Positions 39,558-47,747 of a DNA stretch of 64,000 nucleotides are shown here, piece after piece. Made by a program: the position numbers and the translations under genes. Below the pieces are notes generated by a model. That model was not told the origin of the DNA, made no database searches, and saw only the letters and a program-made list of their open reading frames with translations. This DNA is from Prosthecobacter gellanilyticus (lineage in GTDB: Bacteria > Verrucomicrobiota > Verrucomicrobiia > Verrucomicrobiales > Verrucomicrobiaceae): NCBI RefSeq assembly GCF_007992435.1, contig NZ_BKAG01000031.1, positions 1 through 64,000 on the forward strand, in the 5' to 3' direction. Numbering within the stretch: the stretch's first letter is position 1; each line of letters starts with the position of its first letter.

Positions 39558-40750
39558 GGTGGTGGGGCGTTACTTTTCGTCAGCCATTCCAGATTAAATC
39601 GCGCGAAATGCAACTCATCCCAGTAATGCGTGCTGCCTTTGTCCGCGCGTTCATAGATGTAGCCGATCGTCTTGTCATCCAGCACCAAGATGTCTGAGTA
39701 CGATCCCGGATGCGGCCAGATGGTGCGTCCAGTGCTCCAGCTCTCGCCCTCATCATGACTCACACGGATCGTCAGATTGTAGCGCCCATACGGATGCTCC
39801 TTCTGCCGGATCGGCGAGGCCGGGCTGGAGAAGATCAGCGTCTTCTCATCAAACCTCTCCACACATCCGTGACAGCGTGGCGTGATGAGTTCCTCCAGCC
39901 GATGCAGGTTCTCCCAGGTCACACCACCATCTTTGCTGATCGCGGTGAGATGCCGAAGGTTGTCCGGTGAATCCTCGCTGCTCTCATTGCGTGAAATCAC
40001 CCGCACTGTGCCGTCATTCAACTCCATGAACTGGCACTCGCTTGTGTGCATGCCGATGTTTCCACCCAGCTTCCACGTGGCACCATGATCATCGCTGTAG
40101 AAGCTGTGCGCGAAACTGCGAAGGCGGCCTTTGCCGATATCCTCACGATGTCGCGCTGGCACGAGCAGTCGGCCTGACTTGAGCTGGACCATCGCATTGC
40201 CCGGTCCGCAGCCATAGCGCTGCACCCAGCCCTTCTCCCACTGCACCGCATGACTCTTCGGATTGCCCGCAGGCTCGTCTTCATCACCCTTGCCTTTCAG
40301 TGTGTCCCATTCGGGTTTGATGACTTGCTCATGAATCACCACCGGCCCCTGCCAGCTCAGGCCATTGTCCGTGCTGGTGAGGTGCGCGTATTGCTTCTTG
40401 TCCTTCAGGAAGAAAAGCCAAAGCTTCTTGGTCTCACGATCCAGCCCCACAGTGAGGTCCGTGCACACACGGTTTTCATCATCGAGGATCGTGATTTCAT
40501 CACTCCAGGTCTTGCCCTTGTCGGCGCTGCGTTTCATCACGATGTCGTGATTGCCGATGTCTCCCGGCCCGTCATTGCGCCTTTCGCAGATCACCAGGAT
40601 GTCGCCATTCGGGGCTGCGATGATCGAGGGGATGCGGTAGTTCGGCTTGTTCTTCGGCGTCAGCGCAAAGAGACGCGTTGTTTCAAACAACGGCTCGGCT
40701 GCGTTCAGGCATGCACACAGGCCAAATAGAAGCACAAAGGCAGATTTCAT
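39554..40750 (-). CDS. Secreted sialidase (BNR/Asp-box) with YRIP motif
   Basis: The 398-residue product starts at ATG 40750 (signal peptide MKSAFVLLFGLCACLNA). The catalytic motif NYRIPSIIA with CERRND and six Asp boxes (RSADKGKTWSD, TSTDNGLSWQG, YSDDHGATWKL, ISKDGGVTWEN, VSHDEGESWST and one weaker) are clear. Conserved MELNDGTVRVISRNES resembles the nucleophile region of sialidases. It opens an operon with an FAD oxidoreductase and a second sialidase. The operator at 40787 lies 37 bp upstream of its start. Confidence 0.88.
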   Translation of the reverse strand: MKSAFVLLFGLCACLNAAEPLFETTRLFALTPKNKPNYRIPSIIAAPNGDILVICERRNDGPGDIGNHDIVMKRSADKGKTWSDEITILDDENRVCTDLTVGLDRETKKLWLFFLKDKKQYAHLTSTDNGLSWQGPVVIHEQVIKPEWDTLKGKGDEDEPAGNPKSHAVQWEKGWVQRYGCGPGNAMVQLKSGRLLVPARHREDIGKGRLRSFAHSFYSDDHGATWKLGGNIGMHTSECQFMELNDGTVRVISRNESSEDSPDNLRHLTAISKDGGVTWENLHRLEELITPRCHGCVERFDEKTLIFSSPASPIRQKEHPYGRYNLTIRVSHDEGESWSTGRTIWPHPGSYSDILVLDDKTIGYIYERADKGSTHYWDELHFARFNLEWLTKSNAPPP

Positions 40751-40786
40751 GTGAGGCTTCAAACGTGACGCTCCCATGCCTCTCTC

Positions 40787-40805
40787 TGGTCAAAATCGAT
40801 GACCA
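40787..40805. promoter_or_regulatory. Operator copy 3, TGGTCA-N7-TGACCA
   Basis: A perfect 6-7-6 palindrome (spacer AAATCGA) lies 37 bp upstream of the first sialidase gene of the sialidase/FAD oxidoreductase/sialidase operon. It sits between that gene and the 21-bp-arm inverted repeat at 40817-40883. Confidence 0.8.
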
Positions 40806-40816
40806 TGAACCATTTG

Positions 40817-40883
40817 TTGGAGTGCAGGCTTTAGCCGCCTCTGGGAAACGCTTCCAAGACAACGGCTAAAGCCTGCACTCCAA
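40817..40883. repeat. Perfect 21-bp-arm inverted repeat
   Basis: The left arm is at 40817-40837 and the right arm at 40863-40883. They are exact reverse complements (arm begins TTGGAGTGCAGGC and ends TTAGCCG), separated by 25 bp. It lies between the sulfatase stop (40913) and the next operon. It could be a terminator-like RNA hairpin for the sulfatase transcript or a dispersed REP-type element; no T-tract is seen. Confidence 0.75.
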
Positions 40884-40912
40884 CGAGAGCTGGCGAGATC
40901 ATTGCTTGGAGT

Positions 40913-42337
40913 CTACTCCTTCTTGTCCCCCTTGCGCGGAGCCTTCGGAATGATCAGCGCCTCAGGTGGCAGTGGCGGATCGAAGTCACCACCGGCCAGG
41001 CTCTTCTTCACGGATTCCTTCCACGTCTCGAGAGATGCCGTCATCTTCTTCACACGCTCCGGCTCCTGCGTGGCGAGGTCCGTGGTCTCCTTGGGATCTT
41101 TGGAGATGTCATAGAGCAGCACCTCAGCCACAGGTCCCGCATTCTTGCGTGTCTTCCGGGCATTGCTCGCATGCGTATGCAGCTTGTAAGGCCAGTCGAT
41201 CAGTGTGGCATGCGCATTGTCACGACGCGCATCCGCCCAGAACGGAATCGGTTTGCCGCGTTCCGTCATCTGCTGGTCAAAGAGCGGCAGCAGGTTGATG
41301 CCATCCAGCGGCTGGATCTGCTTCTCGGCCTTGGCACCTGTGGCGGCGAGCACCGTTGGGTAGATGTCCACCGTGGAGCATGGCATGGCGCTAACCAAAG
41401 GTTTCGCAATGCGTGCAGGCCATTCCACAATGCCTGGCACGCGCACACCACCTTCCCAGAGCGTGCCTTTGGAGCCTCGCAGATTGCCCGTGCTCTTCGG
41501 CCCGGCATCACCACCATTGTCACTGGTGTACCAGAGCAGGGTGTTGTCAGCCACCTTCAGTTCACGCAGGGCCTCGCGCAGCCTTCCCACGCTGCGATCG
41601 ATCGCCGTGAGCTCGCCATAGTAGTTTTGAGCAGCTTCCGGCAGATCTTTATAGGCAGCCTTGTCCGCAGGCAGAGCCTCATGCGGCGTATGCGGATTGC
41701 CAAACCACACCACGGTGAGAAACGGCTTCTTCGCAGCAGCTTGGGAGCGGATAAACTTCAAGGCTTCGTCCGTGACGATGTCCGATCCTTCCCCCTGAAA
41801 CTTTTCCGCCACTCCCTGGCGGCCCAGCACCGGATCCAGATCAAAAAAATTGTCCGCCGACACCCAGGTATCAAAACCCATCTTCCCAGGTGAAAGTGGA
41901 TCATCTGCCAGAATGGCGCGCCCTGGAGGCGTCTTCGTGTTCCGGTCACCATTCTTGCCGTTGAGGTGCCATTTGCCAAAATGGCCCGTCGCATAGCCTG
42001 CACTTTGCAGAACCTTGGCTACTGTCACCTCTTGAGCACGAATCGGCGAACCCGGCCCAAAGGTTCCCATGCGGTGTGGATGCCGGCCTGTCATCACACT
42101 GGCGCGGGTGGGTGAGCAATTGAAGTGCCCCGTGTAGAAGCGGTCCATGCGCAGACCACTGGCGGCCAGAGAATCCAGATTCGGCGTCTTGAGCTCCGGA
42201 TGCCCATTGTAACCCGTGTCCCCCCAGCCCTGGTCATCCGCCATGATGAGCACCACATTCGGGCGGTCATTTTGTGCCTGAACGGCACAGGCGAGGCAGA
42301 ATAGAAGGCTTAAAGTGCAGAGGAGCTGATTTTTCAT
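40913..42337 (-). CDS. Secreted S1-family sulfatase
   Basis: This exported 474-residue sulfatase starts at ATG 42337 (signal peptide MKNQLLCTLSLLFCLACAVQAQ); an ATG 6 bp upstream is equally possible. The N-terminal metal site is IMADDQGWGD (about 32-41), and the formylglycine motif CSPTRASVMTGR has its Cys at about 74. WFGNPHTPHEALPAD, LLWYTSDNGG and LRGSKGTLWEGGVRVPG are classical arylsulfatase blocks, so the active site looks complete. It stands alone, divergent from a universal stress protein gene. Its substrate (sulfated glycan or aryl sulfate) cannot be told from this sequence. No sulfatase-maturing enzyme is in the window. Confidence 0.9.
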   Translation of the reverse strand: MKNQLLCTLSLLFCLACAVQAQNDRPNVVLIMADDQGWGDTGYNGHPELKTPNLDSLAASGLRMDRFYTGHFNCSPTRASVMTGRHPHRMGTFGPGSPIRAQEVTVAKVLQSAGYATGHFGKWHLNGKNGDRNTKTPPGRAILADDPLSPGKMGFDTWVSADNFFDLDPVLGRQGVAEKFQGEGSDIVTDEALKFIRSQAAAKKPFLTVVWFGNPHTPHEALPADKAAYKDLPEAAQNYYGELTAIDRSVGRLREALRELKVADNTLLWYTSDNGGDAGPKSTGNLRGSKGTLWEGGVRVPGIVEWPARIAKPLVSAMPCSTVDIYPTVLAATGAKAEKQIQPLDGINLLPLFDQQMTERGKPIPFWADARRDNAHATLIDWPYKLHTHASNARKTRKNAGPVAEVLLYDISKDPKETTDLATQEPERVKKMTASLETWKESVKKSLAGGDFDPPLPPEALIIPKAPRKGDKKE

Positions 42338-42475
42338 AAACATGAGCGGTTGGGCCGCCCCCATGAACGTGGCCCTCAGAGCTTTCTTCCCGGTCAATTT
42401 CACCACCTTGAGACCACCCTTGAAGAGTCGAGGGACGTATCGATTGAGGGAAAGACGTAACAACCCCCTGGAATC

Positions 42476-43000
42476 ATGAAAACCATTCTTGTTCTCATCG
42501 ACTTCTCCGACGTCACGAACCAGGTGCTGGAGCAAGCCCTGGGGATGTCGAGGTCATCCGACGGCGACGTGGTGCTCCTTCATGTGGTGCCGGAAGAGGC
42601 TCTGCTGGCAGTAGACTTTGCTCCGCCACCCACAGATTCAGATCCGGAAGTGTTCAATGCACGGCAGCGGCAGTTGGTCTCGCTCGGTAACTCTCTCAAA
42701 ACCCATGGAGTCCGTCTCAGGACGCAGCAGGTCCAGGGTGAGTTGCTGACCACGCTGCTCGCGCAAATCCAGGAGATCCAGCCTGACATCATCATCATGG
42801 GATCTCATGGGCATGGCGCGCTCGACAATCTCCTCGTGGGCAGCGTCACTGCCATAGTGCTGAAGCACGCCTCCCAGCCTGTGCTGGTGGTGCCAAGTGT
42901 GCGTGTGGATGACCGGCCTCCCATGGTGGAGGTCCAGGAGCATGAGCCTGTGTCCAGTCAGTTCCAAGGCTCAATGGCTGGACTGCCGTTCCCTCCATGA
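42476..43000 (+). CDS. Universal stress protein (UspA family)
   Basis: The 174-residue cytoplasmic protein begins MKTILVLIDFSDVTNQVLEQAL, typical of Usp. The ATP-binding stretch IIMGSHGHGALDNLLVGSVTAIVLKHASQPVLVVPS includes the G-2x-G-9x-GS pattern, so ATP binding is likely. The C-terminal 30 residues (VDDRPPMVEVQEHEPVSSQF..) are an extra tail. It lies alone, 138 bp from the sulfatase on the opposite strand, and converges on the serine hydrolase gene 70 bp later. Confidence 0.9.
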   Translation: MKTILVLIDFSDVTNQVLEQALGMSRSSDGDVVLLHVVPEEALLAVDFAPPPTDSDPEVFNARQRQLVSLGNSLKTHGVRLRTQQVQGELLTTLLAQIQEIQPDIIIMGSHGHGALDNLLVGSVTAIVLKHASQPVLVVPSVRVDDRPPMVEVQEHEPVSSQFQGSMAGLPFPP

Positions 43001-43069
43001 GTCCGCTGCGCCGTGATGATGCCTAACGAAAAATGATCCGCTCTTCGTCTTGAGGAGCGGGCGACATCA

Positions 43070-45100
43070 TCACGGCTGCAGACGGATCGTGCCTTGGCGT
43101 ACTGAGAAGCAGTCATCGCCGGAGAAAATGAGATGCACCTTTAGCCCGTCTGCGCTCATCCATTTCGCGGGCAGGTGCATCGTCTCGCCTGGTCCCACAT
43201 CCCACTCATCCGTCTGATAGGCGACCGTCCACGGCCCCCAAGGTTCTGGCGCATCATAGATGGTGAACCCACCGCGATAGCGTGTGTCCTCTCCGCACCC
43301 CATCTGGCACCAGAGGTAACGTTTAAGCGCCGGATTGTAGGAGATGCTGGATCGATAGCAGGCACCCGGGTTCTTGAGCAGCGCACCTCGATCGCGAATG
43401 TCGGCGGACCACTCGGGCACGCCGCCTTTCCCCAGCCTGGCCAAAAACGCGTAAGCGGATCGGTCTCTCAGCTTTTCCTTCGGCACACGGGCCATGACGA
43501 AGCGATCGGCTCGTTCATAGGCACTGTCAGAATCATGCGAGTAAAGGTAGACGAAACCATCCCGGGCACCTGTGTAGTCTTTGCCAAAGGTCACAAAACC
43601 CGGGCAGCCAAAGCTCTCGGCAAACTTCCAGTCCGCCCAGGTCCAGGTCACCCCATGATCCGATGACCAGCCGAGTTGCGAGTTCGCCGCATTGCGCACC
43701 AGCATGTAGAGCACGCCATCCACACTGAGCATGCCGCTGGCCTTCCGACCATGCTTCCCATCACCAATGGCCTCAGCCGTGCCGGAGCGAAGATTTGTGC
43801 CGGTGATCTCTGGCGGCGCTCCTGTGATCTTCACCAGTCCCAGGCTGAGCTTCTTTTCCACGAAAGGTTCGAAGCCCTTTCCATCACCATAGGCTGAATA
43901 GAGCGCATCATCGTCTGCCCAGGCCAGCGGCCAGTTGTCACTACCCTTCGCGAGACGAATGATCTTGTCTGCGGGCTCCCAATCAATACCTGCAATGAGC
44001 GGACTCGAGGCCACTGTGGACTTAACCCCCACCTTTGCGCTCTTGGAGTTCCTGGCCGCTGCGACAATCGGCAACAAAAAGGGTTTCAAAACTTCATAGT
44101 GATCCTCACCCTCCGTGCGTTTCCAAGATTGCCCTGCGCGAGCAACGACCATGTCCAGCGTCGGCATGACCACGATGAGGCTGTCGAAGAGTCCCCAGGT
44201 CCAGTAAGTGTCCAGCGGCAGGCCCTCGATCATCTCATCCGCATTGTTCCACCACAGCAGCCCATAGTGCTTCGCGGCATGTCCATAGTGTTCAGGATTG
44301 CGCACCTTCAGGCCGGGCACGCCGGGCTGCGCGGTGCGCACCTGATCCACATAATCACGTGGCAGGATCGCCTTGCCATTCCATTCACCACCCCGCAGCC
44401 ACATCAGACCGAAACGTGCCATCGCATCCATATTCGCACTAAACCCAGAGCCAAACTCACGGCTCTTGATGCCTTCCAGCAGCTCCGGCCGATACGCATG
44501 TTTTCGCCAAACCAAATCCGTTTTCAAAATGCCCAGCGGTGTGAAGATGCGTTCAAACATCACCTCATTCAGATCGCGTCGATAGGCCAGTGTCACGCAC
44601 TCAGCGAGCCAGTTGGGGCCCGAGTCACTGTAACTCCACTCAGTCCCCGGCTTGAAGAGCAGCGGCACATATCCGCCTTTCTTGTCAAAGCCTGCCGTCT
44701 GGGAGGCCAGATGCCAGAGAGTGATCTCATCAATCCATCCTGTCTTCGCATTTTCATCCGGCGGCACGCCGAAGGTCGGATGATGCTGCTTCGCCTTGTC
44801 GCTGAGCTTCATCTTCCCATCTGCGATGGCGAGTCCCAGCGCCGCTGCCCCGAAGGACTTCGAGGTCGACTTCAAATCATAGCGCTTCTTGAAGTCACCC
44901 CACGTCATCACCAGCTTCCCACCCTTGATGATGCAGCCCGAGCCTTCGCCTGTCAGTGCGTGGTCCCGAGCTTCATTCAGCTTCGCTTCATCCAGGCCCG
45001 CCTCGGCAGGCGTGGCACGTGCCCACTCAGCATCAGGATATTCCACCGCCTGCAGAGGCTGGGTCAGTAAAAGTGATAGCAGCAGAATCCGTGGGCGCAT
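43070..45100 (-). CDS. Secreted fusion: beta-lactamase-fold serine hydrolase plus DUF4185-like propeller
   Basis: The 676-residue product has a signal peptide at 1-18. Residues about 25-345 form a class C beta-lactamase/EstB-like domain: nucleophile SxxK as STSK (about 79), second motif YSDSG (about 157; Asp replaces the usual Asn of YxN) and a C-terminal WWNNADEMIEG block. Residues about 365-676 form a five-bladed-looking propeller with WSSDHGVTWTWADW, GFVYLYSHDSD and YERADRFVMARVPK, resembling DUF4185. It is the third gene after a sialidase-like protein and a ThuA protein, 15 bp behind the latter. A sugar-ester-cleaving role fits the neighbours. Confidence 0.78.
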   Translation of the reverse strand: MRPRILLLSLLLTQPLQAVEYPDAEWARATPAEAGLDEAKLNEARDHALTGEGSGCIIKGGKLVMTWGDFKKRYDLKSTSKSFGAAALGLAIADGKMKLSDKAKQHHPTFGVPPDENAKTGWIDEITLWHLASQTAGFDKKGGYVPLLFKPGTEWSYSDSGPNWLAECVTLAYRRDLNEVMFERIFTPLGILKTDLVWRKHAYRPELLEGIKSREFGSGFSANMDAMARFGLMWLRGGEWNGKAILPRDYVDQVRTAQPGVPGLKVRNPEHYGHAAKHYGLLWWNNADEMIEGLPLDTYWTWGLFDSLIVVMPTLDMVVARAGQSWKRTEGEDHYEVLKPFLLPIVAAARNSKSAKVGVKSTVASSPLIAGIDWEPADKIIRLAKGSDNWPLAWADDDALYSAYGDGKGFEPFVEKKLSLGLVKITGAPPEITGTNLRSGTAEAIGDGKHGRKASGMLSVDGVLYMLVRNAANSQLGWSSDHGVTWTWADWKFAESFGCPGFVTFGKDYTGARDGFVYLYSHDSDSAYERADRFVMARVPKEKLRDRSAYAFLARLGKGGVPEWSADIRDRGALLKNPGACYRSSISYNPALKRYLWCQMGCGEDTRYRGGFTIYDAPEPWGPWTVAYQTDEWDVGPGETMHLPAKWMSADGLKVHLIFSGDDCFSVRQGTIRLQP

Positions 45101-45115
45101 GCCCAGGGAACGCGG

Positions 45116-45925
45116 TTACTTGCCTGCTTTTGCAGCCGCTGCGGCCCATTTGATGCCTTCCAGGATGTGCCGGTGCACAAACGGCGTGCTCAGCGAGCGA
45201 AGGTCATGCCCGAACTCCGTGTAAAAGAATCGCCCGCCTGTCGCAGGCTCATGCGTCCAGGCGATGGGGTGATCCGCGCCCATGGCCTTGCCACCGCGTG
45301 TTTTGAAATAATCACGCACTGGGGTGTAGCTAGTCTCATCCACCCGCATCAGCACCTTGAAGCCAGGCAATCCAGTCACGACACGGTCATGGTTCGTCCA
45401 GTCAGCCTCGATCCAAAACTCCGCAGGCTGGTCACCGACGGCGGGGTGATCTTTCGCCGCAGGATCCACGATGACCTTGGCCTTGCTGAAGTCCGAGTCG
45501 CTGTTGAAGTCGCAACCGCCGAGTTGATTCAACCAGGGCCAGCCCGTCTGCCGTACCAGCGCTGCATGCAGTCCCACCACACCTTTCTTGCCGCTCGCAA
45601 ACCAGGCCTCGACTGACTTTCGCTGCTCTTCCGGAATGACCTTGTCGAGCTCGTTGGCGTTGTTCAGCAGGAGCACGTCATACTTCGCCAGCACCTGTGG
45701 CATCAGGTCTTTCGGATGCTCCGTGACATCGACCTCGAAGCCGTTTTCATGACCCAGCAGCACCAGCCAGCGATTGATGCCCGGAATATCCGGATGCCGG
45801 TAGAAAGCAGTGTCTGAATACACCAGCACCTTGGTGCCAGCACCGGAGGTGGTCGGTGTGGCCGTGTCATGCGCGACCGCCTGACCAAACAGAGAGAGGA
45901 GAGCGAGAACGAGAAGCTTCTTCAT
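45116..45925 (-). CDS. Secreted ThuA domain protein
   Basis: This 269-residue exported protein starts at ATG 45925 (signal peptide MKKLLVLALLSLFGQAVA). The ThuA fold (a glutamine-amidotransferase-like family) is recognised from VLVYSDTAFYRHPDIPGINRWL, YDVLLLNNANELDKVIPEEQ, GVVGLHAALVRQTGWPWL and GRFFYTEFGHDL. Some homologues act on sugars such as trehalose, or on keto-sugars in glycoside-oxidation pathways. It is the second gene of the operon read from the operator at 47280. A palindromic hairpin (45945-45973) lies in the 71-bp gap before it. Confidence 0.85.
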   Translation of the reverse strand: MKKLLVLALLSLFGQAVAHDTATPTTSGAGTKVLVYSDTAFYRHPDIPGINRWLVLLGHENGFEVDVTEHPKDLMPQVLAKYDVLLLNNANELDKVIPEEQRKSVEAWFASGKKGVVGLHAALVRQTGWPWLNQLGGCDFNSDSDFSKAKVIVDPAAKDHPAVGDQPAEFWIEADWTNHDRVVTGLPGFKVLMRVDETSYTPVRDYFKTRGGKAMGADHPIAWTHEPATGGRFFYTEFGHDLRSLSTPFVHRHILEGIKWAAAAAKAGK

Positions 45926-45944
45926 GAGAGTCGGTAAAACAAAA

Positions 45945-45973
45945 GGTGTCGGCGTGAATACCACACCGACACC
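45945..45973. repeat. Intercistronic hairpin
   Basis: GGTGTCGG (45945) pairs with CCGACACC (45966). After one mismatch, a further GTG/CAC extends the stem around a short AATAC loop. It lies between the sialidase-like stop and the ThuA start. It may trim or stabilise the polycistronic RNA, or attenuate it; no T-tract follows. Confidence 0.55.
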
Positions 45974-45996
45974 AACGTTCTCCAAAGGCCGTCATT

Positions 45997-47199
45997 TCAC
46001 GGCTGCTCCAGCCATTCCAGATTGAAGCGGGCCAGGGTCAGTCCGGCACCGGCAAACCCCGGCTTCGTGCCGCGGCCATAGAAACAGAGGATCGTGCCCT
46101 TTTGAGTAACAGCGATATCGCTGTACATGCTCGGCCCAGGCTCGATGGTCTTGCTCACCGGCCAGGTCTGAGCTTCATCGCGGCTGATCTTCACGCTCAC
46201 GTTCTTGCGTGCGCGACTCTTGCCAGGTTCAGGCGTGCTCTCGCGGCCGCCTTCCAGGTTATGAGGATTGGAGAAGAGGATGAGGCTCCTGCCATCATGG
46301 TGGTAACGAACGATGCCGCCCATGCAGATCGGCTCCAGCAGGGCGTCATCAAACTTCGGCGTGCTCCACTTCGTGGCACCGTCTGGACTCGTGGTGATGA
46401 GACGGCGATGCGCTTTCGATTCGCTGCGCACGTTCAGCATCACTCGACCGTCATCGAGCTCGATGGCCACGGTTTCATTCGGGTTGATCCATTCGTCCGT
46501 GCATGGCACGGCGATCTCCCCCGCCTTCCACGTCTTGCCCTGGTCATCGCTGTAAATGGTCGCCGTCACACTGGGGCGATGCGCATTCCCACCGGTGCCC
46601 GTGGAAAGCCACACCGGCACGACGAGACGGCCCGTCTTGGTCTGAATGCTGTGGTTAGGCCCGGTGGCGATCACCTTCCAGTCATAGTCTTTCTTGAAGG
46701 CATCGAATGTCGCGGTGATTTCCGTGGGCTTGCTCCAGGTCACGCCATCATCATCACTGCGCTGGTAAAAGGCACGCTCATACTCGAGGCAGAAAAGCAT
46801 GTGCACCGTACCGTCCTTGTCCGCGATGAGCACCGGATTGTTATAAGTCACGTCGTTCGGATCCACGTTCTTCATCTTCAGCGCGAAGGGGTTTTTCTTC
46901 TTCGGGCCGTCCACGTTCGCGATGCTCTTGGGCTCGCTCCAGGTCCTGCCATCGTCCGTGCTGCGGCGCAGCAGGATGCGGATGTCATCCCAGTCGCTCA
47001 CTCCAGCAGGGCGCTTGCGCGCCTCACACCAGGCCAGCACGCTGCCCTTGGCCGTCACCACCACGCCGGGGATATGGTAGATGTTGTAGGCAGGATCGTC
47101 ACCCACCTTGAAGAGGTCCTGTTTGTCGATGAATGGCTCAGCAGCGCCGAGCGCACCGCAAAGCGCGGTGAGAAGCAGGGAAAGGGCAGTGTTTTTCAT
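45997..47199 (-). CDS. Secreted Asp-box sialidase-like protein (YHIP variant)
   Basis: The 400-residue product has a signal peptide (MKNTALSLLLTALCGALGA). Asp boxes are RSTDDGRTWSE, RSDDDGVTWSK, YSDDQGKTWKA, TSPDGATKWST and ISRDEAQTWPV. The first-blade motif reads YHIPGVVV where sialidases have YRIP, so the arginine that binds the sialate carboxylate appears to be replaced. CEARK and the ELDDGRVMLNVRSE block remain. Activity on a substrate other than sialic acid is likely. It opens an operon with ThuA and a serine hydrolase. The operator at 47280 lies 81 bp upstream. Confidence 0.82.
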   Translation of the reverse strand: MKNTALSLLLTALCGALGAAEPFIDKQDLFKVGDDPAYNIYHIPGVVVTAKGSVLAWCEARKRPAGVSDWDDIRILLRRSTDDGRTWSEPKSIANVDGPKKKNPFALKMKNVDPNDVTYNNPVLIADKDGTVHMLFCLEYERAFYQRSDDDGVTWSKPTEITATFDAFKKDYDWKVIATGPNHSIQTKTGRLVVPVWLSTGTGGNAHRPSVTATIYSDDQGKTWKAGEIAVPCTDEWINPNETVAIELDDGRVMLNVRSESKAHRRLITTSPDGATKWSTPKFDDALLEPICMGGIVRYHHDGRSLILFSNPHNLEGGRESTPEPGKSRARKNVSVKISRDEAQTWPVSKTIEPGPSMYSDIAVTQKGTILCFYGRGTKPGFAGAGLTLARFNLEWLEQP

Positions 47200-47279
47200 G
47201 GTTGGTTAGTCGAAGGAAGATGGTTGGATCAGATCAAGGTCACAGGGAGAACCTACGCGCTCCACCGCGATGTCTTCGA

Positions 47280-47298
47280 TGGTCAATTCTGCTGACCA
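47280..47298. promoter_or_regulatory. Operator copy 4, TGGTCA-N7-TGACCA
   Basis: A perfect 6-7-6 palindrome (spacer ATTCTGC) sits 81 bp upstream of the YHIP sialidase-like gene, just before the end of the Imm-5-like gene (stop at 47307). This marks the start of a separate transcription unit within a run of same-strand genes. Confidence 0.78.
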
Positions 47299-47306
47299 AA
47301 GGCACT

Positions 47307-47732
47307 TCAATCTACAGATGTGCGCTTGCCCTTCATTTTGGGCGTCAACGCATGCCTGGCTTTGCAAACATACATCGGCACGGCCATCGCATGCGTCGGC
47401 ACATGCCACACCGCCACGGCTTGACCTGCGGCCCGCGCGGCAAACCGAGCCGCATCCGTTTTGGCCTCACGAGCAGCGGCATGTGCATCAAGTGCCAGTC
47501 TCCTCACCTCCACCATGCCCAGCGTGCGCACTCCGTCACCCCATGCCTGGATGGCTTCGATGGCCACTCGCGGCCGATCATCCTCGGGATGCTCTTTCTC
47601 GAAGATTGCCAGCACTCTTCCCGCCTCCTGCGCCGCCTTGACCGCGAACAGTCGATGGTATCGCCATCCTGGTTCAGTATCGCGATTGACCTTGGGCTTG
47701 CGTTTCGGCTTCGAAGTCGTGCGGTCACTCAT
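47307..47732 (-). CDS. Imm-5-like (putative immunity protein) domain protein
   Basis: This 141-residue, all-helical, basic protein shows the pattern RLFAVKAAQEAGRVLAIFEKEHPEDDRPRVAIEAIQAWGDG, then ARAAGQAVAVWHVPTHAMAVPMYVCKA. I associate this with the Imm-5-like family of putative immunity proteins (AAR.AG.AVA..HV..HA). No toxin partner is visible. It lies 15 bp after an alpha/beta hydrolase gene at the end of a sialidase-like/aldolase operon, an unusual place for an immunity gene; members of this family may have other cytoplasmic roles. Family assignment is by pattern only. Confidence 0.6.
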   Translation of the reverse strand: MSDRTTSKPKRKPKVNRDTEPGWRYHRLFAVKAAQEAGRVLAIFEKEHPEDDRPRVAIEAIQAWGDGVRTLGMVEVRRLALDAHAAAREAKTDAARFAARAAGQAVAVWHVPTHAMAVPMYVCKARHALTPKMKGKRTSVD

Positions 47733-47747
47733 GTCGGCATGAATCCG

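Noticed and set aside
42338-42475. A seventh operator between the sulfatase and Usp genes
   Set aside because: Only loose GGTCA and ACC fragments are present, with no matching TGACCA at a 7-bp spacing.
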